Assembly (NCBI GenBank): GCA_902793515.1
Contig: CADBDO010000070.1
Span: forward strand, 1 to 6,086
Direction: 5' to 3'
DNA length: 6,086 nucleotides
Origin: an uncultured Erysipelotrichaceae bacterium
GTDB taxonomy: Bacteria > Bacillota_I > Bacilli_A > RFN20 > CAG-826
Position 1 is the first letter of the stretch, and each line of letters begins with the position of its first letter. The position numbers and the translations under genes are program-made. The notes below the pieces were generated by a model. The model was given only the letters and a program-made list of their open reading frames with translations, ran no database searches and was not told where the DNA came from. Positions 1 through 5,113 of this stretch are shown here, one piece after another.

Positions 1-60
1 AAAGTCAAACTAACCGTTGAGAAAGGAATCGGCCATACTTGGTATGACGCGAAGGACTAA
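1..60 (+). CDS. polA: DNA polymerase I, C-terminal end (partial)
   Basis: The window opens inside a reading frame whose last 19 codons end in KGIGHTWYDAKD before a TAA stop. This resembles the end of Bacillus-type DNA polymerase I, where a Trp-Tyr-(Asp/Glu)-Ala-Lys motif closes the polymerase domain. PolA fills gaps in excision repair and removes Okazaki primers. The identification rests on this short tail plus context: mutM follows directly, the classic Firmicutes order. The stop lies two bases before the mutM start, and the mutM ribosome-binding site is inside this frame, so the two are very likely co-transcribed and translationally linked. Nothing can be said about the 3'-5' or 5'-3' exonuclease domains, which lie outside the window. 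Confidence 0.85.
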   Translation, partial: KVKLTVEKGIGHTWYDAKD

Positions 61-62
61 AG

Positions 63-1448
63 ATGCCTGAGTTACCAGAGGTTGAAACAGTCGTTAGGAT
101 TCTTAATGGCTTCGTCCCAAAGAAGACCATCAAGGATATCCGCATCTTCCATGAGAAGTCGGTTTTGACGCCTGCTTCTGCTTTTAAGGCCGCTTTGATC
201 GGTGAGACCTTCCTTCCTTGCACAAGGATTGGGAAGTTCATCATCTTCCACTTAACGAATGAAAAAGTCGTTATCTCCCATCTTAGGATGGAAGGGAAAT
301 ACTTTGAGGGTGAGGCAGGTCAAAAGCCTGAGAAACATGACACCCTCATATACGACTTCACGGATGGAACTTCCCTTCGTTTCAACGACGTCAGGAAGTT
401 TGGCATCGTTGAGCTTAAGAGTGAGTCCGACTACAAGACCACCCTACCTATTTCAAAGCTAGGCAAAGAACCTTGGGACCTTGAAGCGAAAGACCTTAAT
501 GAGGCCTTTAAGAGAATCTCCGGCCCGGTGAAGAACGCTTTACTCGATCAGACGATTATCTTGGGACTAGGCAACATCTACGCGGATGAAGTGCTTTTTG
601 CCAGCAAAATCAATCCAAAAACCCCTGCAAAAACCCTCTCAATTGAAGAATGTAGCCGAATTCTTGAGGAATCTAGAAGGATTCTTTCAGAGGCTATTAA
701 GCAAGGCGGAAGCACGATAAGAAGCTATCACCCGAAAGAGGGTATGAGCGGAAATATGCAAAATGAGCTCCACGCCTATGGCCATGAAGGAATGAAGTGC
801 GACCGCTGCGGGATGATCATGAGAAAGATAACTCTAGGAGGCAGAGGGACGACCTATTGCCCAAAATGCCAACCTCTTAAAGGCAAGCCTTTCATCGTCG
901 GAGTCACTGGCCCTATCGGTTCAGGGAAGTCTTCTGTTTCTGCTTATCTCAAAGACAAAGGTTTCAAAGTGTTGTCCGCGGATGATATCGTCCACTCCTT
1001 ATACAAGGAAGACGAAGTGAAAGACCATCTCCGTAAGAAGTTCGGAGAAAAGCTATTCAAGGATGGAGAAATCAATAAGAGTGAGCTCCTCTCCTTATTA
1101 ACGAGCCCAAAATCCAAGAAAGCCTTAGAGGAATATATCCACTCGAAAGTCTACGAAAGGATGTATTCGGAAATCGATTCAGGCAAATACAAGAAAGTGG
1201 TCGTTGATGTCCCTCTCCTTATTGGAGGGCCTTTGGAGAAAGACTCTGACCTCATCGTCTTGATCACTGCTTCAAAAGAAGTTAGAGAGCAAAGACTCAT
1301 CAAGAGAAACGTCGACCCAAAGAAATACTTAGACCTCAATGATTCTTTCCCTCTCAGGAAAGCAAAAAAAGCCGCCTCAATCACTCTTGACGGAAGCGGC
1401 TCTTTGAAAGACTTATACAAACAACTAGATCACTTGGATCTTTTCTGA
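63..1448 (+). CDS. mutM-coaE: Fused formamidopyrimidine-DNA glycosylase (MutM) and dephospho-CoA kinase (CoaE)
   Basis: One 461-residue frame encodes two enzymes that are normally separate. Residues 1-270 are MutM/Fpg, which excises 8-oxoguanine and formamidopyrimidines and nicks the abasic site. Visible are the catalytic N-terminus MPELPEVETV (Pro2, Glu3), Lys58, Met76 and Arg111/Phe113 for base flipping, the helix-two-turn-helix segment LDQTIILGLGNIYADEVLFA (161-180), and a complete zinc finger with Cys246, 249, 266, 269 and Arg261. Residues 275-461 are CoaE, which phosphorylates dephospho-CoA in the last step of CoA synthesis: P-loop GPIGSGKS (283-290), SADDIV (306-310) and VVVDVPLLIGGPLE (379-392). 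The link is only about five residues, and no ATG, GTG or TTG codon lies close before the kinase. The CoaE part is slightly short (about 187 versus roughly 200 residues), with a divergent segment after KRN. The start has a good AAGGA site (52-56), six bases upstream. The 3' end overlaps dnaI by 19 bp, convergently. Confidence 0.93.
   Translation: MPELPEVETVVRILNGFVPKKTIKDIRIFHEKSVLTPASAFKAALIGETFLPCTRIGKFIIFHLTNEKVVISHLRMEGKYFEGEAGQKPEKHDTLIYDFTDGTSLRFNDVRKFGIVELKSESDYKTTLPISKLGKEPWDLEAKDLNEAFKRISGPVKNALLDQTIILGLGNIYADEVLFASKINPKTPAKTLSIEECSRILEESRRILSEAIKQGGSTIRSYHPKEGMSGNMQNELHAYGHEGMKCDRCGMIMRKITLGGRGTTYCPKCQPLKGKPFIVGVTGPIGSGKSSVSAYLKDKGFKVLSADDIVHSLYKEDEVKDHLRKKFGEKLFKDGEINKSELLSLLTSPKSKKALEEYIHSKVYERMYSEIDSGKYKKVVVDVPLLIGGPLEKDSDLIVLITASKEVREQRLIKRNVDPKKYLDLNDSFPLRKAKKAASITLDGSGSLKDLYKQLDHLDLF
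1364..1401 (-). terminator. Terminator of the dnaB-dnaI operon, embedded in the coaE coding end
   Basis: Read on the minus strand, 28 bases after the dnaI stop, AGCCGCTTC (1401-1393) pairs with GAGGCGGCT (1378-1370) in nine base pairs including one U-G, around a 14-base loop. Seven T's in total end the element, the first being the last stem base and six following (down to 1364). This is a typical Rho-independent terminator. On the plus strand the same bases encode the Lys-Ala-Lys-Lys-Ala-Ala-Ser stretch near the end of CoaE. Confidence 0.72.
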
Positions 1449-2335
1449 GCGACTGTTTCTAAACCAGCCTCAAGAATAACGACTTTGTCGATATTCTTTT
1501 CGATGAGTTTGCTGACTCTTGAACCTTCGATGTAGCTCTTATGAAGGCTATAGAGCTGTTTGATCTCATCTAGGGTGTATTGGCTAGTGAAATAGGTTCT
1601 TAAGCCTGCCCTGCTTCTTTCGGCCAAAAGAGGGAGGACGATTTGGTCACGGATGTATTCGGATTTGAATTCGTTGCCAAAGTCATCGATGACCATGGTT
1701 CCGCATCCTTCTAAAGAGGCCATGATCTTATCGAATTCCTGACGGTTCTTGATGGCAAGGGCTTTGAGTTCGTCAAAACGCTTCGCTCCATTGATGAAAC
1801 AGACGCTTTCACCATCGGCGGCTAAACCATTAAGGACGGCAGCCAAATAATATGATTTGCCACATCCTGAATCTCCTTTGACGAAAACCCATGGTTTTGT
1901 GCATGTTTTCGTGAAGGTCTTCGCTAAAGCGGTCCTGAGTTTCTTATACCTTTCCCCTTTGACGGATTTGCCGTTTAGGTCTTTCCACTCCTCTGGGAAA
2001 TCCCTAAAGATGTAATTCTTCTCAAGGGCTTCTTTTCTTTTTGTTTCTTCGTTTGGGCCAAGGGTGTAGGAAAGCTTGCCAGAATCATCGATGCAGAGTT
2101 TCATCGTAAGTCCAGGATATGGGGCTTCCTCTTTCTTCTTTGGGTCTTCTTCCGCATCTCTTTGGTCGAGATACGTCGCAAGAAGAGGGAGATATTTGTC
2201 GATCTCGGAATCATCGATATCGAGAGCGTGGAGCTCGTTCATAAGACGGCGGTCGTTAAGGATCTCGTCGTGGAGGCCGTTATCTTTCTTAGAAGCGCCT
2301 TTTATTTCTTTTCTATCTTTCACAAACGTTTCCAT
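1430..2335 (-). CDS. dnaI: Helicase loader DnaI, AAA+ ATPase
   Basis: This 301-residue protein fits the primosomal helicase loader DnaI (about 310 residues), which loads the replicative hexameric helicase onto DNA. The C-terminal AAA+ module is complete: Walker A GDSGCGKS (154-161), Walker B MVIDD (214-218), a sensor-1-like YFTSQ (248-252) and a probable arginine finger in GSRVSKLIEK (Arg273). The N-terminal part (1-110) has the family's helical start and a PYPGLTMKL segment comparable to the YHPKL region, but it lacks the Cys/His cluster that binds zinc in Bacillus DnaI; only Cys81 is present. It lies four bases after dnaB, with a GGAAG ribosome-binding site inside the dnaB end, so the two form one operon. 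The TGA stop overlaps the end of the convergent mutM-coaE frame. DnaC-type loaders are related, but position after dnaB favours DnaI. Confidence 0.9.
   Translation of the reverse strand: METFVKDRKEIKGASKKDNGLHDEILNDRRLMNELHALDIDDSEIDKYLPLLATYLDQRDAEEDPKKKEEAPYPGLTMKLCIDDSGKLSYTLGPNEETKRKEALEKNYIFRDFPEEWKDLNGKSVKGERYKKLRTALAKTFTKTCTKPWVFVKGDSGCGKSYYLAAVLNGLAADGESVCFINGAKRFDELKALAIKNRQEFDKIMASLEGCGTMVIDDFGNEFKSEYIRDQIVLPLLAERSRAGLRTYFTSQYTLDEIKQLYSLHKSYIEGSRVSKLIEKNIDKVVILEAGLETVAQKRSK
1472..1500 (+). terminator. Candidate terminator of polA-mutM-coaE, inside the dnaI coding end
   Basis: Starting 23 bases after the coaE stop, AAGAATA (1472-1478) pairs with TATTCTT (1492-1498). After one A-A mismatch, CGAC (1480-1483) pairs with GTCG (1487-1490) around a TTT loop, and the stem ends in a short CTTTT run. 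It is A/U-rich with a short T tract, so weaker than the minus-strand terminator, but it sits exactly where a terminator is expected and no other hairpin was seen. Confidence 0.5.
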
Positions 2336-2339
2336 AGTC

Positions 2340-3626
2340 TTACTTCCTGCCTCTATTCTTCATGAGCGCCTCAAATTCTTCTTCGTCGATCTCTTCTTCC
2401 TCGACTTCATCCACCACTTCGGATGGCTTTTCTTCTTTGACTGGTTTCTCGACCGGTTTTGGTTCTGGCTTCTTGCCACTACGTTTAGCATGGCCACCTA
2501 AGAAGTTAAGGGCATCAAGAGCGTTCGTGATACCCGCTCTGACGAGGGAAGCGCCTAACTTCGTTACGTAAGCGCCAGAGAGCGCGTTCTCTTGCACGCC
2601 TAAGACGTAGAAGATGAGCGCGTTAGCGACATTCTCAGGGACACCCATCTCAACGACGAGGGTGTTGATGAGCTTGACATCGCTTGGGGCTGGCTTATTG
2701 CCACGCTGAAGCTTGGTGAGGAACTGGAGGGTGGACATGTTATCCATCATACGGATGACCTTTGCCGTTGGGGCGTCACCATGGATCTCGCTGTTAGTGG
2801 ATTTGATGTGCTCCTTATGGAGATAGTCGTATTTGGCGTTTTGGATGGCGAGCTCACTAAGGTGATCGAAGTCGATTCTCTTGCCGATGATGTTTCTTGG
2901 GCGATATGAATCGGAGACGAATGAGGCCATTGCGCTTTCTTCGTAAGAATATAGAGCGGCGATTCTGGCGATTCGCATCGATTCCTCTTTGGTGATGTAG
3001 GCTGGCTTGATTGTTGGGTTGAGCTCAATGAGAGCGGACATGAAGGCATTGTTATCGAAGCCAAGCTGTAAGCTTCCGAATTTCCTCTCCCCGGTCTTTG
3101 GTCCACTTTGGATGATGGAGGCGTTACCGACATTGAGATGGAAGACGTCGACGAAACGCTCGCTGACGTTCTCAAAGCCTTCTGGGATGGTGCTTGTTTC
3201 GTATTTCTTGGCGATGGCCATGCAACCATCTTCGCTAAGGAAGCTTCTTAGGGTGCCATATAAAAGCTCATTGCTGAAGAACTGGGCTGGGGTTCTTGGA
3301 GCCATGATGGAATAGAGATATAAGTGCTTTTTGCCAAGGATTTTGTGGTAGGTTGCCACTAAACCGACGGCTTCTAGATATGAAAGGGCGTTCTCGAGTT
3401 CGCCACTTGATAGGCGGTACTTGCTAAGGAACTCGGAGAGAGGCATTTGCTCCCCTCCTTTTTCGGCGATGAAAGCAAAATAGACACTCACGTTCTTGAT
3501 GCCGATTATCGGGGCATAAAGATCGAGAGCGTACTCATAATCGTTGCTTGAGATAAGACTCGTTTTTCGTATCTCAAAGATATCACTTGGGGATAATGTC
3601 GCTTTCATGGTGCCTAATCTTAGCAT
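2340..3626 (-). CDS. dnaB: Replication initiation and membrane-attachment protein DnaB (DnaB/DnaD family)
   Basis: This is the Firmicutes initiation protein DnaB, not the hexameric helicase. It acts at the origin and at restart with DnaD and DnaI to load the helicase. The 428 residues show an N-terminal winged-helix-like part (about 10-110, with YALDLYAPIIG and a SYLEAVGLV helix). The C-terminal DnaB/DnaD domain covers about 290-376, with STLQFLTKLQRGNKPAPSDV and the helix VANALIFYVLG typical of the family. A Lys/Pro-rich linker (384-402) leads to a Glu-rich acidic tail (403-419). Bacillus DnaB is somewhat longer (about 470). Two starts are possible: ATG at 3626 (used here; poor ribosome-binding site) or ATG at 3608, seven codons' worth nearer, preceded by a close AGG and nearer the family length. 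dnaI follows after four bases. In Bacillus nrdR precedes dnaB; here it is absent. Confidence 0.88.
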   Translation of the reverse strand: MLRLGTMKATLSPSDIFEIRKTSLISSNDYEYALDLYAPIIGIKNVSVYFAFIAEKGGEQMPLSEFLSKYRLSSGELENALSYLEAVGLVATYHKILGKKHLYLYSIMAPRTPAQFFSNELLYGTLRSFLSEDGCMAIAKKYETSTIPEGFENVSERFVDVFHLNVGNASIIQSGPKTGERKFGSLQLGFDNNAFMSALIELNPTIKPAYITKEESMRIARIAALYSYEESAMASFVSDSYRPRNIIGKRIDFDHLSELAIQNAKYDYLHKEHIKSTNSEIHGDAPTAKVIRMMDNMSTLQFLTKLQRGNKPAPSDVKLINTLVVEMGVPENVANALIFYVLGVQENALSGAYVTKLGASLVRAGITNALDALNFLGGHAKRSGKKPEPKPVEKPVKEEKPSEVVDEVEEEEIDEEEFEALMKNRGRK

Positions 3627-3658
3627 TTTCTTTGTTGTCGAAAAAGGGCTTTTACTCG

Positions 3659-3687
3659 ATTATTCCTTACTTTTTGGGACTTATCCA
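3659..3687 (-). promoter_or_regulatory. Candidate promoter of dnaB-dnaI overlapping a DnaA box
   Basis: On the minus strand TGGATA (3687-3682, four of six to TTGACA) is followed after 17 bases by AATAAT (3664-3659, five of six to TATAAT). Transcription would start near 3652, about 26 bases before the ATG at 3626. The -35 hexamer lies wholly inside the perfect DnaA box at 3681-3689, so DnaA binding would be expected to compete with RNA polymerase. Confidence 0.5.
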
Positions 3688-3689
3688 CA
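3681..3689 (+). promoter_or_regulatory. DnaA box, perfect consensus
   Basis: TTATCCACA matches the DnaA-box consensus TTATNCACA in all nine positions. It covers the -35 region of the candidate dnaB promoter. A weaker seven-of-nine copy, AAATCCACA, lies at 3706-3714 in the same orientation. Confidence 0.7.
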
Positions 3690-3757
3690 TAGAGGGAATT
3701 CCGCCAAATCCACACACTGACGGAAGAATGCCATCTTTGTCACAAAAGGAAATTGAG

Positions 3758-3766
3758 TTATCCACA
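3758..3766 (+). promoter_or_regulatory. DnaA box, perfect consensus (second copy)
   Basis: A second exact TTATCCACA sits 77 bases from the first, in the same orientation. Four bases further, TTATCCTCA (3770-3778) matches in eight of nine positions, making a close tandem pair. Two perfect 9-mers within 100 bases of intergenic DNA are unlikely by chance. Confidence 0.7.
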
Positions 3767-3871
3767 TTTTTATCCTCATTCTTTCGGTAGATTGTCCCCT
3801 ACCTTTTATATAGATAAAAAATCTTCAAATTTGGCCCCTAAAAAATCCTAACTATCCAGAAATATATGTAA

Positions 3872-3877
3872 TATAAT
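3872..3877 (+). promoter_or_regulatory. -10 element of the pfkA promoter
   Basis: A perfect TATAAT lies 23 bases before the pfkA ATG. The -35 region is poor: the best candidate is CTAACT (3848-3853), three of six with an 18-base spacer. A TG dinucleotide at 3867-3868 is two bases too far upstream for a regular extended -10. Transcription would start near 3884, giving a leader of only about 17 bases that carries the GGAG ribosome-binding site. Confidence 0.55.
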
Positions 3878-3900
3878 CGTTGTGATTTGGAGTTTTGATA

Positions 3901-4866
3901 ATGATCAAAAAAATCGGAATACTTACATCTGGTGGCGACGCTCCAGGCATGAACGCCGCGATCAGAGCTGTTGTTAGAGCGGGTTTATCCCAAGGACTCG
4001 AGGTCTATGGAATCTTTGACGGATACCGTGGTCTCGTCGATGGGGACATCGTCAGAATGGACCGTTCCTCTGTCTCTGACATCGTTAATAGAGGCGGAAC
4101 GATTCTCAGAACCGCCCGTTTACCAGAATTCAAAGAGGAGAGCGTCCGTCAGAAAGCGGTCGACATCCTTAAGTCCAAAGGCATCGAAGCCCTCGTCGTC
4201 ATTGGCGGCGATGGTTCCTTCATCGGCGCCAAGAAGCTCACCGAGATGGGCATCAACTGCATCGGCCTCCCAGGCACGATCGACAACGACATCGCTTGTA
4301 GCGATTACACGATCGGATTCGACACCGCGATGAACACCGATATCGAGTGCATCGATAAGATCCGTGACACCACCGAATCCCACTCCCGCTGCTCCATCAT
4401 CGAAGTCATGGGCAACCATTGTGGCGACCTTGCCTTATTCTGTGGTGTTGCCGAAGGTGCTGAGATGATTCTCACCCCTGACCACCCAATCCCAGAAGAG
4501 GAAGTCTTCGCGACATTAAGGAAGATGAGAGAGGAAGATCCGCACAAACGTGCGATCATCATCGTCTCTGAGAAACTCTATCCAGATATCCACGCGTTTG
4601 GTAAGCGCATCCAGGAACAGACCGGATTCGATACCCGCGTCAACGTCCTTGGCCACGTCCAAAGAGGCGGCGCGCCTAGCGCATTCGACCGTGTTCTTGC
4701 CGCCCGTATGGGAAGCTACGCCGTTGATTGTCTCCTCGAAGGCAAAGGCGGACGCTGCGTCGGACTCGTCAGCAACAAAATCGTCGACTATGACATCATC
4801 GAGGCCCTTGCCCTTCCACGTGACAAGCACATCTCGATGCTCCGTATCGTCGATCTCTTGAAATAA
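3901..4866 (+). CDS. pfkA: ATP-dependent 6-phosphofructokinase
   Basis: A 321-residue bacterial PfkA (usual length about 320) that phosphorylates fructose 6-phosphate to the 1,6-bisphosphate, the committed step of glycolysis, in the cytoplasm as a tetramer. The nucleotide loop GGDAPGMN (11-18), IGGDGS (101-106) and catalytic PGTIDND (124-130, base Asp128) are intact. Gly105 and Gly125 mark an ATP rather than pyrophosphate enzyme. Fructose-6-phosphate ligands Arg246, His252 and Arg255 (GHVQRGG), and allosteric residues Arg22, Arg26, Arg55 and Glu188, are in place, so ADP/PEP control is likely. The usual MGR motif reads MGN (Asn172). ATG at 3901 is chosen over an in-frame TTG at 3895 because the GGAG site (3889-3892) is eight bases from the ATG and only two from the TTG. 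It has its own promoter and terminator; no pyruvate kinase gene follows. Codons ending in C are more frequent than in mutM or dnaB, as expected for strong expression. Confidence 0.97.
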   Translation: MIKKIGILTSGGDAPGMNAAIRAVVRAGLSQGLEVYGIFDGYRGLVDGDIVRMDRSSVSDIVNRGGTILRTARLPEFKEESVRQKAVDILKSKGIEALVVIGGDGSFIGAKKLTEMGINCIGLPGTIDNDIACSDYTIGFDTAMNTDIECIDKIRDTTESHSRCSIIEVMGNHCGDLALFCGVAEGAEMILTPDHPIPEEEVFATLRKMREEDPHKRAIIIVSEKLYPDIHAFGKRIQEQTGFDTRVNVLGHVQRGGAPSAFDRVLAARMGSYAVDCLLEGKGGRCVGLVSNKIVDYDIIEALALPRDKHISMLRIVDLLK

Positions 4867-4871
4867 AAGAC

Positions 4872-4899
4872 AAAGGGGATGCCAGTCATCTCCTTTTTT
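4872..4899 (+). terminator. Rho-independent terminator of pfkA
   Basis: Six bases after the pfkA stop, AAAGGGGAT (4872-4880) pairs with ATCTCCTTT (4888-4896) over nine base pairs with one G-U, around a seven-base loop. The T run continues to 4899. The thrS -35 element begins two bases later, so the two units are packed with almost no spacer. Confidence 0.88.
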
Positions 4900-4900
4900 C

Positions 4901-4928
4901 TTGACAATGGAAACCTCGGTTCTAGAAT
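4901..4928 (+). promoter_or_regulatory. Promoter of the T-box leader and thrS
   Basis: A perfect TTGACA (4901-4906) and TAGAAT (4923-4928, one mismatch to TATAAT) are separated by 16 bases. Transcription would begin near 4935, right at the base of the T-box Stem I. The strong core elements fit constitutive initiation with control left to the downstream T-box. Confidence 0.8.
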
Positions 4929-4934
4929 GTCTTT

Positions 4935-5095
4935 AGCGATGACGGAGACACGCTCAAATGCCTATAGGCATATGGAGTACCACTCCTGAGCCCCTGACGA
5001 TGAGCCAGGCGTTGCCTATTCGCGTTAAGAGAGAGTGAAGCAAGGTGGTACCGCGCGGAAGCGTCCTTAAGAGAAGAGGGCGTTTTTATTTTTTT
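4935..5095 (+). ncRNA. T-box leader (tRNA-Thr sensing riboswitch) of thrS
   Basis: The hallmark AAGGTGGTACCGCG (5042-5055) is the T-box antiterminator sequence. AAGG (5042-5045) pairs with CCTT (5065-5068), the bulge TGGTACC (5046-5052) presents UGGU to the tRNA 3' end, and GCGC (5053-5056) pairs with GCGT (5061-5064). A competing terminator overlaps the 3' half. In Stem I, GGAG (4944-4947) pairs with CTCC (4983-4986). The codon ACC (Thr, 4979-4981) followed by A lies directly above that helix, as a specifier should. GATGA (4938-4942) opposite TGA (4987-4989) could form the kink-turn at the base. A second hairpin, TGACG (4995-4999) with CGTTA (5023-5027), enclosing AGGC/GCCT, follows. Uncharged tRNA-Thr would stabilise the antiterminator and let thrS be transcribed. 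The identity is secure; Stem I details are by-eye folding. At about 56 bases Stem I is much shorter than usual. Confidence 0.92.
5062..5095 (+). terminator. Regulated terminator of the thrS T-box
   Basis: CGTCCT (5062-5067) pairs with AGGGCG (5077-5082) around a nine-base loop, and AAG/TTT can extend the stem. The T-rich tail runs 5083-5095. The 5' arm shares bases with the antiterminator's 3' half, so the two folds exclude each other, the normal T-box switch. Confidence 0.88.
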
Positions 5096-5113
5096 CGCCC
5101 AGAAAGGTCACTT

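Larger units (their letters stand above)
3627..3900. other. Divergent intergenic regulatory region between dnaB and pfkA
   Basis: The region holds no credible gene. Its left half has DnaA-box sequences and the candidate dnaB promoter; its right half (about 3804-3880) is A/T-rich and ends in the pfkA promoter. Small inverted repeats are visible: TTTGT-C-ACAAA (3736-3746) and GGTAG/CTACC (3786-3803, 8-base loop). Neither could be tied to a known regulator. A replication origin is conceivable (DnaA boxes beside an A/T-rich stretch), but there are too few boxes and no dnaA or dnaN gene, so promoter control is the simpler reading. Confidence 0.7.

Noticed and set aside
1446..1448. UGA read as tryptophan (mycoplasma code)
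   Set aside because: Both mutM-coaE and dnaI end at TGA exactly where the family C-termini are expected, and Trp is encoded by TGG throughout.
2076..2501. 141-residue open frame on the plus strand across the dnaB-dnaI junction
   Set aside because: Its Ser/Phe-rich sequence is the reverse of the Glu/Lys-rich coding of dnaB and dnaI. The minus-strand genes match known families.
2747..3229. 160-residue open frame on the minus strand within dnaB
   Set aside because: It is an out-of-frame shadow of dnaB with Ser/Pro-rich composition and no family resemblance.
3786..3807. GGTAG/CTACC hairpin followed by TTTT as a terminator
   Set aside because: The stem is five base pairs, the T run short, and no plus-strand gene lies upstream to be terminated.
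3895..3900. TTG as an upstream start of pfkA
   Set aside because: The ribosome-binding site would be only two bases away, and PfkA proteins normally start MIKKIG, matching the ATG at 3901.
3627..3900. Chromosomal replication origin
   Set aside because: Only two perfect DnaA boxes and two partial ones are present, without dnaA or dnaN nearby. A regulatory cluster for dnaB explains the boxes more simply. Kept only as an alternative.
4974..4986. Hairpin GGAGT-ACC-ACTCC as the actual Stem I terminal structure
   Set aside because: It would bury the ACC codon in a three-base loop. Pairing CTCC with the upstream GGAG at 4944-4947 puts ACC and its 3' A in a normal specifier loop. It may still be an alternative fold.
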